A stretch of DNA of 64,000 nucleotides, from positions 186,001-250,000 of the forward strand of contig PQWQ01000026.1 of NCBI GenBank assembly GCA_002943765.1. Reading direction: 5' to 3'. The notes under the pieces are model-generated. The model saw only the letters and a program-made list of their open reading frames with translations. It was not told where the DNA came from and searched no databases. This stretch comes from Psoroptes ovis (taxonomy: Eukaryota; Arthropoda; Arachnida; Sarcoptiformes; Psoroptidae). Positions 10,792 to 23,000 of the stretch are shown here, piece after piece. The stretch's first letter is position 1; each line of letters starts with the position of its first letter. The translations under genes and the position numbers were made by a program.

Positions 10792-11687
10792 ATGTTTTAC
10801 AACAAAATTACCTTGTTTTCAATGATTTGTTCAATTTCATTATTAAACATTATTGAAACATCAACATTTAATAAAATTTATAGCGTTAATAATAATAATA
10901 ATAATAGAAATATTTGTACTGAAAAACGTAAAATTGAAACCGATAAAATTGTATCGAAAATATTGGCATTCGGTCAAAATGGCCGTCTTTTTCCTACCGA
11001 TGATCAAGAATTGAAATCATTTTGTCGACAAACATCATCAATGATTGAGATTGTTGAAAAATATTTTCAAGATTGTAGCGTCAATCGTGAACAACAAAAT
11101 TTTGCCACCGTTTTCATTTATTCATTGAAACATGTGTTGCGTACATTTTGTCGACGAAAAAAATCGAAAAAAGTAATACAATTTTTACAAGTTGCACCTT
11201 GTCTTAATAAATATATTCATGATGATCGTTGTATATCGGGATTTTCAAATCAAACAAAACCATTGATATATATTGGTGAGAAAAAATTTGAACATATTTG
11301 TTGGTATGTGATTTAGATGTTTGATATCATTAAAATTTTTTAAAAATAATTTTTCATTATTTTATAACCACCAAAAGCAATTATGTTGCAGCCATTTCAT
11401 GTGTTGATACATGGGTAACAAGTAAAGAGTGTTCACGTGATTATCATGAATTATTGATTGATTATGTACGCGGTATTTTTGATAATATGATAACAGTAAT
11501 TTGTGGTGATAATAATGATGACTCTGATAAATGTGAACATGTCAATTCAAAATTACAAAAATTGATCGCTGAACAAAAATATGATCTACGTAATAATAGT
11601 ACAGTTCCTACAAGTCAATTCAATTCATTCATGTTTATCATAATGGATATATTCGATTCATTGGATAAAAATCATCGTCATAATTGA
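10792..11687 (+). CDS. Secreted cysteine-rich protein, family not recognised
   Basis: Exons 10792-11303 and 11378-11687, phase 2, give 273 residues. The acceptor AAAAG at 11377 is preferred because the nearer-looking GCAG at about 11391 brings a stop into frame. The N-terminus is a hydrophobic signal peptide (about residues 4-24) followed by an Asn run. The mature part carries about twelve Cys spaced through amphipathic helices (SFCRQ, FQDC, RTFCRR, APCLNKY, DDRCIS, ISCVDTW, SKECSRD, VICGD, DKCEH). This helical spaced-Cys layout recalls arthropod haemolymph glycoproteins of the DUF1397 type, but I cannot assign it. It is probably extracellular. It is convergent with PCYT2, with the stop codons about 45 bp apart. 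Confidence 0.7.
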
Positions 11688-11732
11688 TGAGATTTTCGTT
11701 TGACATCTAAGATGGATCTTCAATGAATATTT

Positions 11733-13165
11733 TCAGATTTTATTATCTTTTTTCAAATCATCATCATCATCATCATAATTTTCATCACAATGATTATAAT
11801 TACTGACATTTAAATTATTATTATTATCATCTGAATTATCTTCTGACGATGATGATGATGATGATGAAGATGATCCAGTTGTTGCATGTAACATTCGAAA
11901 TAATTCCAATTCTTTTTTCTCTTTTTTTAAATTTCGTAATGAATATTGCATTGCATTTTTTATAATACGATCAACAATTGTTGCTGTCGACATTTTATTA
12001 CCACTATCGATACGTTTAAATTTATTCAATCTTTTGGGCACTTCATATGGATCATTATCATTTTCATCTTTTACTATTGTTGTACGGCCATGTATAACGA
12101 GATCAACTTTGAAATGATCTAATAATTCTTTAGTCACTATAAATGGTGCACCAATTACTACTTCATTCACATACTGAAATTGAAATAAATATTAATTTGA
12201 GAAAAATACGAGTTTTTTAAAACATACTTTACAAGCTAACACAGATAATACACGTTCATGTAGATTCATGATTGGATAATTTCTACCCTGAGTACGATTT
12301 ATGACTGAATCGGAATGTAATCCAACAATTAAAAAATCACCATAACTATGTGCCTTTTCCAAGAAATCCAAGTGTCCAACATCTAAAGAATATAAATTGG
12401 AAATTGATTTGATTTTTAGATAATTTTGAAAAAAACATACGGAATAAATCGAATGAACCATCGACATAAATAATTTTATCATTGGGATTTGGATCTTTTC
12501 CATCGGCAAATTGTATGATTTTTTTAGTTGTTGGTAAAAAATGTGAGATCCCAGTGTATGGACTATGTGTGGTTGAATCGCGACGTATGTGTTCAACATG
12601 TTCGCTGGTTTGCTTTGATTTTTCAACGAGATCATTTTCATCCACTGAATCGATTTGATGGTGTGTTTTTGTCATAAGCAACATGCGACCAACAATATCT
12701 GTTGTCGAAACACCTTCAGTGCGCTGACATTCACGATAACGTTTGGCAGCTTTCACATAACGATATGTATCCAATCCATTTTCATCTACAGTCACATCGT
12801 TACCATGTACACAAAAATCACAATTATATTTATCCAATGTTTCTAATGTTGTGATATATGGAGCATCTTCAACCACTTCATCCACCCACTTAATTCCACG
12901 TATCATTTTATATCGTTCTTGTTCAGTGAAAACTGGCGGTCCTTTATGACGCATTATTTCAGCATCTGAATGTATGCCAACAACAAGACAGTCGCCCATC
13001 GCTTTCGCTTGTCGTAATTGATTTGCATGTCCAAAATGTACCATATCATAGCTAATGATAAATGATCAAAAATGAATTATTTAAACAATTAATTTTAAAC
13101 AAAAAAAAAATCATCACTTGCCATCCATCACACCAGACACGAATATTTTTCTTTGAATTATTCAT
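11733..13165 (-). CDS. PCYT2: Ethanolamine-phosphate cytidylyltransferase
   Basis: Makes CDP-ethanolamine from CTP and phosphoethanolamine, the rate-limiting Kennedy-pathway step for phosphatidylethanolamine. Four exons in transcript order (13122-13165, 12441-13051, 12228-12382, 11733-12173) give 416 residues. There are two cytidylyltransferase domains. The first has the HxGH motif HFGH in DMVHFGHANQLRQAKAMGD and ends in STTDIVGR, the ISSTxI-type signature. The second has HVGH, formed only after splicing (VDGSFDLF + HVGHLDFLEKA), then MNLHERVLSVLAC and YVNEVVIGAPF, ending in MSTATIVDRI. Intron 1 has a GC donor (GCAAGT). This choice restores VWCDGCYDMVHFGH exactly, while the nearby GT would introduce a stop. 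The C-terminal tail is Ser/Asp/Asn-rich and probably disordered. Confidence 0.95.
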
Positions 13166-15186
13166 TTTATTTGAGAATTTTTTTTGCTTTGAATTTCACA
13201 AGTTACCTTAAAGAATGAAAAAAAAACATAATTAAACAAATATTCTTCTCCATTACAATGGTTGTCAATGCTTACTTTATTGATTTTATTGTAGTTTTAT
13301 TTGTTTGTCAATAATTTTTGTTTGTTTCTCTATTCATTTATGCAAGCATTTACCATAAAAATAAATAAATGATTGAATGTTGCTTGTTTGTCAATGAGTT
13401 TTAAAATGAATGAAAAAAAACATGAATAATTTTTTTACAACCAATGTCTGATGAATATCAAAATTATAATGAATCAATAATTGAATGTTGTAGAAAACAA
13501 AAATATTTCATACCAATTAAGAAGGAAATAAATTACCAAGTTTAGAAAGCGAAAACTTGCTGAATTTTGAATTAATTTTATCGTTTTTTTTTCAATAGAT
13601 AATAAAATTATTTCGTTTTACAATGAAATCGTATGATTTTTTTTCTTTCTGAAAGAGGTTACATGTTTTCTGAAAAAGGCATACATATATCCTTTATTCA
13701 TCATAGTTGATAATTGTTGTTAACTAGTTCTTAATCTATCGAAATCAATTAAATTTTTTGATTTTTGATTATTTGATATTAAATATCAATCATTTATCAT
13801 ATGGCAATCAATTAATGTATGCTCTTTGTTGTTATATACATAAAAATTCATATTTTACATGTGACGTTTTTTTTTCATGATTTGTTCTTAATATCGACAA
13901 TGTATTGCATTATACTTTTGAAAGAAAAACGATTCATCTTTTTGTAAAAATTTTACAATTATTTCGCTGTCGGATGCACACAGATAAAGAAAAAAAAATT
14001 GATGATTTCATGTATGATGATTTCAAGGTTCATCACGAATCAAATGACAATTTTTTTCTCAAATAAAAAAGGGAACAAATTTTCCATTATAATTTGATGC
14101 AAATATTACATGGGTTTTTCGGTAAAATCGGGAAAAACCAAAAGAATAATCGGTAAATCAAAGAATAATTTAGGGCTTAATACATAACCCTGTAATGCGC
14201 TAAATTTAAAAGGAATTTTGTAAACAAAGTCAAAAAAAAAAAAAATTCAAAAATATTCGAATCAAAATTAGCGCCATCTGTTGTTGCTTGATCGAGACTA
14301 AAATTTCAAAATTTGAATTTTTAGAAAAAAAGGAAAAAATTGATAAGAATAGATGAAAACCGGATTTATTTCAGTAATAATATCATCATTTTGATCTTAA
14401 GGGCTTAAATCAATGATCCAGGAGAGAAAGGATTGAATCTGTACTGGCAAAACAATGGCTAAAAATACAATAAATCTAAAAATAAATCATTCTCATGCTA
14501 TTGTAATCATATCAAACAATTGTAGGCAAAATAAATGCAAATTTTAAGATCTTTGGCAAGATGATTGCATAATAGATGATAATGAAGAGAGAAGGAGAAA
14601 ATCTTCATTTCATGAAATTTAAGGGAAAAAATAATCATTTTGTTTGGATCAAAAAGAAAAAATTGAAGAAATCAAAACAAATCCAATGAACCGAATACAG
14701 TTGAAATAGTTGCCTGATGGTAATGTGTGCAAAATCAAAGCTTGTTTCTCTTATTTTTTTTAATATTCATTCAGAAACATTAATTTAAACGCATTGAGCT
14801 TTAATTATTTGAATAAAAAATTATAAAATTTATTTTGGTTTTTATCATCATCATCAAAATTATTTGTGGTTTCTCCCTCGGAAAAAATATTGAAAATTTC
14901 ATAAAATTTTTCAAAAAGTTCAACATATTGATCCACAAATAATAATAATACGAAAAATACGACGTAATAATATTGCTCTTTCATCAAAGTTTTCTGTTTT
15001 TCCCGATTATCATTTATTTGAGCCACATCAACTCGATCATTTGGTTTGTTTTGATATTTACATTTGTTGTATTTTGATGAGTTTGTTTATGAAACATCTG
15101 AATATTTTTATACGTTTTTTTAACCCTTTAAATACAGAATTTTCAATTCAATTGATCATCAATTCTGAATAAATAAAACAATAAAA
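13166..15186. other. Intergenic, no confident gene
   Basis: About 2 kb of AT-rich sequence. A 73-codon minus frame at 14805-15026 has one hydrophobic segment (YYYVVFFVLLLFV) and an acidic tail. It could encode a small membrane protein, but nothing else supports it. A GCGCCATCTG motif lies near 14271. The stretch 14110-14240 is unlike its surroundings (GGGTTTTTCGGTAAAATCGGG) and may be old repeat debris. Confidence 0.45.
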
Positions 15187-15479
15187 ATGGCACGTGGACA
15201 ACAAAAACTTCAATCACAACAACGTGCACAGAAAAAAGCACAAGAAATGAAACGACAACAAGGACATGATCAAAAAGCGGCTGCACAAGCTGCTTTAATT
15301 CATAAATGTTCTGTTTGTATGGTAAATAAATGAATTAATTGGTTGAATTTGTTTTTTAATTTTCATTTTATTCTGATTAATAGTCACAAATGCCCGATTT
15401 GAAAACATATAAACAACATTTTGAAAATAAACATCCAAAAGCAACACTTCCTGATAATTTAAAAGATGTACAAGCTTAA
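15187..15479 (+). CDS. ZNF706-like small zinc-finger protein
   Basis: A 76-residue protein matching the conserved eukaryotic ZNF706/SERF-like family. Exons are 15187-15321 and 15384-15479, phase 0. The N-terminus MARGQQKLQSQQRAQKKAQE is the basic 4F5/SERF-like segment. GHDQKAAAQAALIHKCSVCM leads into the single C2H2 finger C-x2-C...H-x4-H (CSVC ... HFENKH), followed by a C-terminal PDNLKDVQA like vertebrate ZNF706. In vertebrates the protein is linked to transcriptional or translational control of stem-cell exit. Its role here is unknown. Each exon is too short for a usual ORF cut-off, and only splicing reveals the gene. Confidence 0.93.
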
Positions 15480-16102
15480 AGAAAATCAGCTGATTTATTT
15501 GAAATTATTTGAATAAAAAATTGATTATTATTGAACATTTTTAAAAATTTAAACATAAAGAAAACAAATAAATCCTATCTAACCTATTGAATAATATTTA
15601 CATGCCTTTTTTATAAACATCTTTCGCTATATGAGTCATTTGATTATAAACACAAATCAAATTCAAAACATGATAAACAATTTGTATACAATTTTCATTT
15701 CATATTCATATTCATTCATTTCTTTAATTAATTATATCAATTAATTAAACAATAAATGAATTTAGTGGATAATAAATTTCAAATAATAAAAATAATCAAA
15801 GATTAAAGATTGTCTTTGTTAAGGCTTTTGTAAGACATTCGATCATTTTATATCAGTTCATTTTTTTATATTTGTAATAATATAAAAATTTTTAACAATT
15901 TTTGTTGCTAGGTAGATAGTGGTATGTTTTTGGTGGTCAAGGGAATCTGGTGATTTTGGTATATTTGAATAAATTTGTCCGTGTTTGTTTATGTTAATCA
16001 ATTTATTATTATTTTTTTCAATAGAAAAAGTAATTGAGATTATTCATTTATTTATTTTAAGTGTTTATTAGGTGTGTTGGTGTTGTATTTTGAGATAATT
16101 AT
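15480..16102. other. Convergent 3' region
   Basis: About 620 bp between the ZNF706-like stop and the cuticle-protein stop. It is AT-rich and should hold both 3' UTRs and poly(A) signals. I see no other feature. Confidence 0.5.
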
Positions 16103-18210
16103 TTATTTTTTACGTTTTTGGATTGGTACAACACGGTATGATGAACTATATTCTTCAGTTCTGGTTGTTGTTGGACTGCTATAATAGGTATATTGAGATG
16201 ATGGAGCTGTTTGATATGTTCCGGTTGTATAGAAGGCTGATGGTTGAGTTTGGAAGAAAGCTGTTGGTTGAGCTTGGAAACTGCTTAATAATGTTGTTGT
16301 TGATGGTTGTTGTTGTTGTTGTTGATATGTGGTGGTTGTTGTTGTAGTACGACCGCCAAGTGGAACAATTGATGGTACAACACCAGCAGTTACTCGAGTT
16401 AAACCAGTTTCAATGGCTTGATTGCTAATACCAGCACTACGGGCTGCTGATTCTGGAACCAAAACTAAACCTTCTTCGTTGAAGGCTAATCGATTGGCAA
16501 TACCAGTACCACCAGTTGTGTATGATGTTGTGGTTGTTTGTGTTCTGCCAGCGCCACCGCCAATCAAACCGCCTGAGCCTCCAGCGCCGCCACCGATCAA
16601 GGCACCAGAACCACCAGCACCACCGATCAAGGCACCAGAACCACCAGCACCACCAATTAAGGTACCAGAACCACCAGAAGTGTATGATGAACCACTTCGG
16701 TATGATGTTGTGGTTGTTTGTGATCTGCCACCGCCAATCAAACCGCCTGAGCCTCCAGCACCGCCGCCAATCAAGGCACCAGGACCACCAGCACCGATCA
16801 AACCTGATCGGAAGGCACTGGCTGCGCTGCCTGTTGAGCCACCAGCGATTGGAGCTGAGCCAGCGATTAATCCAGTAGCACCGCCAATTGGGCCAGAGGT
16901 TCCATATTGTGAGGCATAGTATGATGATGAGTATCGTGAAGCACCAGCACCACCAAGACCACCGGCACCACTAAGACCGCCGGCACCACCAAGACCACCG
17001 GCACCACCGAGACCGCCAGCACCAATAAGGCCACCACTGCTAATGGTGCGGCTGGCACTGCTGAATCCTTGAGCACCACCGGCACCGCCAAGACCACCGG
17101 CACCACCGAGACCACTAGCACCGCCAACACCAATGAGACCACCACTGCTGACTGTACGGCTGGTACTGCTAAATCCTTCAGCACCGAAGCTTCCTGAGGC
17201 ACCACGGCCAGCACCGCCAAGGCCACCGGCACCACCAGCACCGCCAAGACCACCAGCAACACCAGCACCGCCGAGACCACTAGCACCACCAGCACCGCTG
17301 AGACCACTAGCACCACCAGCACCGCCAAGACCGCCAGCACCAGTACCGCCAATACCACCGGCACCACGTCCAGCACTAGTACCGAGGCCACCGGCACCAC
17401 CGAGACCACCGGCACCGACGACACCACCACTGGTAATGGTACGAGTGGTACTGCTGTATTCTTCAGTAGTGAAGCTTCCTGAGGCACCACGGCCAGCACC
17501 ACCGGCACCGCCAAGGCCACCAGCACCACCTGCACCACGTCCAGCACCAGCACCGAGGCCATCGGCACCGCCAGGACCACCAGCACCACCTCTAGCACGT
17601 CCACCGCCAGCGACAGCACCAGTACCAATACTGTTTGGCAAATTGGCTAAACTGAAAAATTGTTCTCGGTCGCCGCCAGATTTTTCCCACAAAGCTCGCA
17701 ATGATTCAACACTTGGAGCGCTTGAAAGATAATTGGCTGAATCTGGTTGATGTGAAATGGTGCCAACTTCAGCTGTTGTAACTTCAGCACGGAAACCATT
17801 TTCATCAGCAACATAATCGACACGTCGATCTTGACCATCAAGACCTTTGATAATGTAAAAGCCGGTAATACGTCCATTAGCATCACCAGTTTCAGATCTA
17901 GCTGATGCACTACCATCATCATTTGGTGAACTATTTTATTCAAAAATAATTCAAAACAAACAAAATAAATTCAGATTATGATTAACAAAAATTATTTATC
18001 GAACAAAAATATTGGAAAAAAAACATACTCAAATGTAAAGGTATATGGTTCTGGAGCTGGATGTGGTTCTTCTTGACCACGAGCCAACGATACGAGGGCC
18101 AAAGCTAATAAAAGCTATTTTGGGTGGGAAAAATTTTAAAAATTAGGATTTAAATTCGAAATCGATTCAAATCAAGCAAAATCATTCGGCTTACATACCT
18201 TGAAGTTCAT
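16103..18210 (-). CDS. Large Gly/Ala-rich cuticle protein with chitin-binding (Rebers-Riddiford) domain
   Basis: Structural cuticle protein, secreted and expected to bind chitin. Three exons in transcript order, 18199-18210 (only MNFK), 18029-18114 and 16103-17930 (phases 0 and 2), give 641 residues. A signal peptide MNFKLLLALALVSLARG precedes the chitin-binding region: YTFTFDSPNDDGSASARSETG, ITGFYIIKGLDGQDRRVDYVADENGF. This is the arachnid form of the RR consensus (G-x-Y-x-x-x-x-x-D-G-x-x-x-x-V-x-Y-x-A-D-x-x-G-F). From about residue 135 it is made of GGAGGLGGAGG-type repeats interrupted by Ser/Tyr patches (TSRTVSSGG, YSSSYYASQY) and a Gln/Thr run, ending in basic PIQKRKK. The repeats are unusually GC-rich for this window and give long antisense open frames, which are shadows. 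A four-codon first exon is typical of arthropod cuticle genes. Confidence 0.93.
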
Positions 18211-20079
18211 CTTTGAAAATTGAGTAATTTAAACTAATTTAATTCTATTCAATGATTATCAAAACAACAACAACAAAAATAAATTATTATACAAAAATAC
18301 GTGATAATCACACGTACTGAAAATACACCTAAACACGATAAACACGAATGATCGAATTAAAATTTCAATGAAATGATTTCAGATCAATTTATATAGGAAT
18401 CGGTCGAAATGAATTGAATTTGAATCACAAATTCATAATGATCATAATCGGACGTGGCCAAAGCTAAACATGTGTAATAAAGCAAACACACACACACACA
18501 CGCACACACACACAAAGCATCTTCAATGTGAATTTTAATATTATTAATAGTATTATTTATGTGTACAAAACACGTACAATTTCATTATTATTATTATTAA
18601 TTCAGATTAATTAAAAGGCGGAGGATAATAATAATAATAATGATGATGATGGTCAAATGATGATCATTGAAAGAGAATCATATCATATCATCATATGGAA
18701 TTACAAGCAATGATCATCATCATTCAAGAATGGTGAGAAATTATCGAATCAATTTCGAATGGGGTGGCGATCCTTCGATGATTCTTTGATTAATTTCTAT
18801 AAATTGATTCACATTTTGTTTTGTTTTTGTTTTACTTGGATTTATTACTTTAACAAATCAATGATCAATAATAATATGAATGGTAACTTCAATCCAATAA
18901 GAATTGTAACAATCGTAACAATGATGATGATGATCATTTTGTTTTGGATAATTGATTGATAATCGAATTGAATTCAATGCTTTGTTTGATTTGAGATTTG
19001 GCCTTCAATCAAAGTGGTATTGATATTAATGAAGAAGAAAAAAAATTGAAATTTCAAAAGATTATTTGTCAAAGATAAATAATCTTTGATCTTGAAATGT
19101 TTCGAATGATTAAATCATTCGATTTACGATTCGGCGACAATTGATTACAGCAGCAGCAGCAGCAGTAACAACAGCAGCTACTGTATCATTGGCAGCAGAC
19201 ATTGAACACAATCAATGATCAATTAATCCAAATATTTGATTCAAAAATACGAGAAAAATCTGGATTTTTTTTTTTTTTGTACATTCGTTTTTACGTAATT
19301 CAAAGAATTATGTGGTTAAGTCTTTAAGTTAAGTTAGTTAAGTTATTGTCTTTAAGACAAAATTTAAATTCTTCAAATATTTTTAAATACATTGGTTACT
19401 TGGAATACATTGTGAGATATATGTGACATTGGAATTATATAAGAAAAATTCCAGATAAGAAAATTATGAATTTGAAATGGGAAAATTCAATGAAAATTCA
19501 ATTCACATAACGAACAAGCTAATCAACATTGATAACATCATTTAAAATTTGGAGAAAATTTAAAGATGTTTCAATAATGTCATCATCATAATCGGTGATA
19601 ATGATAAGAATTATTTGCTTGGACACTAATAAATACATAAATAAACAACAATAACAAACAATAACAGCAACAAACAAACAACGATTTGTGTAAATTCCCA
19701 ATTCAAAAAATTGAAATTTCACATTTACATTGGAATCAATTGAATCGATTCGAAAAAAACTGGAAATTCAAAATTGGAATACGACCGAAATTGCTTTAAA
19801 ATTTGAATGACCTTGATGATGAAGATGAATCAAGATCAATAATATCGATAAGAATATTGAAAATAATAACGATGTTTTTGGATTTAAATTTTTAAAAAAT
19901 TAAAGAATTATTATTATAATTGATAAATAAATGAATGAATGAATGAATGAATGACATTTATGTTCATCATTGCAAATGGATGATTTATGGGAATAATTTA
20001 TTTTAATCAATTAATTCAAATTAAAATTTTTCATTAATAAATCCATAACCATTGATTTAATATTTTATTATTTGTTTCA
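18211..20079. other. Intergenic between the cuticle gene and flower
   Basis: Besides the cuticle promoter it contains a (CA)n tract at about 18488-18513, AAT/GAT runs near 18628-18650, a GCA run at about 19148-19164 and a GAAT run near 19931-19953. No gene was recognised. Short frames at 18759 and 19519 look spurious. Confidence 0.55.
18388..18395 (-). promoter_or_regulatory. TATA box of the cuticle-protein gene
   Basis: On the minus strand this reads TATATAAA, about 180 bp upstream of the start codon, leaving room for a short leader of about 150 bp. A TATA box fits a regulated structural-cuticle gene. Most housekeeping genes here show none. Confidence 0.6.
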
Positions 20080-23000
20080 TCAATATAAAACTTGTCCACC
20101 ACGATTCATTCCATTCGGTATTGGTAATTCTTCATTTTGTACCAATATCGATGTCGGTGCTGTTGATATTGTATTTTGTGGTGGAATAGTATCATTACCA
20201 GATGATGATGATGATGTGCCAAATTGTTGTGCTGATTTGGCCATCATTTCTTCACGATTCGCTCTGATGGTTGGTTTGTGGATGAATAAGGGTCGAATAG
20301 ATGGGGAGAGCAAGTAGAATAGAAAATAGAGCAAATAAAAGGGGTGAATAAGGTGGAATAATGAGAAAATCGTCACCAAATGAGTGAATGATACATACTT
20401 TTTACCTAATGCCATCAATAAATACAATGCACTGGTAGCCATAATTAAACCGGATGAAAAAAATGTACTAACACCGGTACACCAGAAAAATGGAATGGCT
20501 GCAAAGCTATTGATATGATTAATAGGTGGAAAAAAATCGAAAAATAAATAAACATGAATTGCATGATTTTTTGAATTGAAAGAATGAATTAAATGAAAGA
20601 ATTTAAATATTCGATGATTTAAGAATGAATTATGTTTTCAACAATTATGGCTATTGGACAAATATTCGTAAAAATATGAGTGAAAAATCCAATGATAAAC
20701 ATAAATCGCGTAAAATTAAATCTTAAAATATTCAGTCTTTAAGCGAATTGGAAATGGTTTAATGGCACGAAACATCGAGCGAGCAACAGGTGTTGCTTTT
20801 CGTGAAAGTATGTATATAAAAACATAAGAAAATATTAAAAAAAAAAATTTTTTTCTTGAAAAAAAAAATTAATCCTTTTAAATTTTCAATGATATTGATA
20901 TCGGTATGTGTTATGAGTGTTTCGTATGTAAAAGTCATAAAATTTAAAATTAAATCAAAATAATTCAAACATAATCAAATGACAATCGCCGTTTTTCAAT
21001 GGAGATTTTTCATTTTCAATGAGTAAAATCATTGCTATGTACCGTTTTGAATCCGTATGAATTTTTTAAAAAGATTATAATTCTTTAAATATTTTAAAAT
21101 ATTTAAAGCAGCTTTAAATAAATGATTCAATTTGATTCAATTAATTCATTCATTCGGCAGATATTTCATCGAATTCGTTTAATTCCGTTAAAAAATTTAA
21201 ATAACAAAATTTAATGGCAATACAAAAACATTTCAAATTGTTCAAAGAAAAATATTAGAAATAATAGAAATAATTCTTGCCATAACAATTGGAAAATTCA
21301 ACACAATTTTGTGAATTTTTTTTTCAATTGAATTCAATAGAATTCAATTAAAATTCAAATTTCATTCACAAAAAAACCATTTTTAAAAAAATGAAATGAA
21401 ACAAAATGCATTTTGAACAATATAAGAGCAATGTGTGTGTGTGTGTGTGTGAGCAAGCAATCTATGGAAACAATGTATGAATATTTTGTTTTTTCAAATA
21501 TTCAAATTTCAAATCTATCATCATTATTTGTTGTTATGGTGAGATATTTATTTTTTGCCAATTTCAAATAAAACATTTGAAATTTCAAATAAAACATTTG
21601 AAATTTTCAAAAATCAAAAATGAATCGAAGAAATTCTCACATGTAAATGTAAAAATTTTTCATATTTGTCATTTACCATATATTTAATTACTTAACCTTG
21701 AATCTTGAAATCAAAATCAAATCAAATCAAATAATAATACATTCGATTCAATGAATTTGAAATCCAAATAAAGTTAATTAATTATCATAATAAATTAATG
21801 ATGAATTTCAAAAAAAAAAGAAAAAAAACAAAAACTTATCTCATTCCATGTAACGACGATTCGACAATTTTTTTTGATCGAATTAAATTAAATTTATTTG
21901 AAATTTTCAAAAAAAAAGAATTCAAAATTTTTTTTGATTGAAATTCAAATAAATTATTCATGCATTAGGTTGTCCGAAAAGTTCTTGCCGAATTTTCCAA
22001 TAATTTTCCAACGATATAATCGGCAAAAACTTTGCGGACAACCTAATATATCATCATCCATATGGAGATATTACATTGAAAAAGCATTCAATTATCGATA
22101 ACTTGTGTGAATGTAATATGCCTTTAACAACTTCAAATGCTTCATGAGACTGACATGTGTATGATAATCAAAATATTACTTTTGATATTGAATCTTTCAA
22201 AAATATTGAATCTTGAAATTTGAGAAATTTCAAATTTCTGATTCAATGATCATCACTGATCATCAGTGAATGATGATGATCATGTATTTAAAGCTTGTTG
22301 TTTGTTAATTCAATTTAATTGTTATTATTATTACGATTGTTATAAATGAATAACAATGAATATCATATTAGCAAGGAGCAAGCAAACAACAGGCTAAGAC
22401 AATAACAACAACCATAACATGTAATTAAAATATTAAATAAATAATGTTCAAAAATGATTTGGATGAACAAGTAGAAATAATGAAAATATAAATCATTTCG
22501 CTTTCAGACATTGATTTTGAAACATTTTCCCTCGCAAAAAATTGAATTAAATTTCGAGTAAAACACTGGGACTAAATCAAGTCAAATTGATCATTCAAGT
22601 AAATATTAGATGAATTAATAAATGATAATAATAATTATCATCAATCAAAAACATATGATTTTTAACTATAGAAAACTAATGACTATTTGAATGAATGACT
22701 AAATGTGTTGAAACTGTTTCACCTTTTAACCATTTACTATTTTTAAAAATTGTGAAAATAAAGTAATAAAATTGTATCCATTTTGAGACTAAATAAATAA
22801 TTGATTATTACTGTTATAATTCATAATGATGATCATCATCATTATTATGATGATTGAGACTCATAATAATAAAGGTATAAATGAATAAATAAATAAATGA
22901 ATAATACATACAATAAATAGATAGTTGCCTTGATCCATGGTGGACGTTTATTCATCAATGTTGATGGCATATAAGCAAATTCTAAAAATACACAACAACA

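Noticed and set aside
14805..15026. 73-codon minus frame with a hydrophobic segment
   Set aside because: Only one hydrophobic run and no homologue; left as possible but unsupported.
16422..17732. Long plus-strand frames opposite the cuticle gene (Pro/Ala-rich)
   Set aside because: They are antisense to GGAGG repeats and have proline-rich shadow composition; the minus-strand gene has a signal peptide and RR domain.
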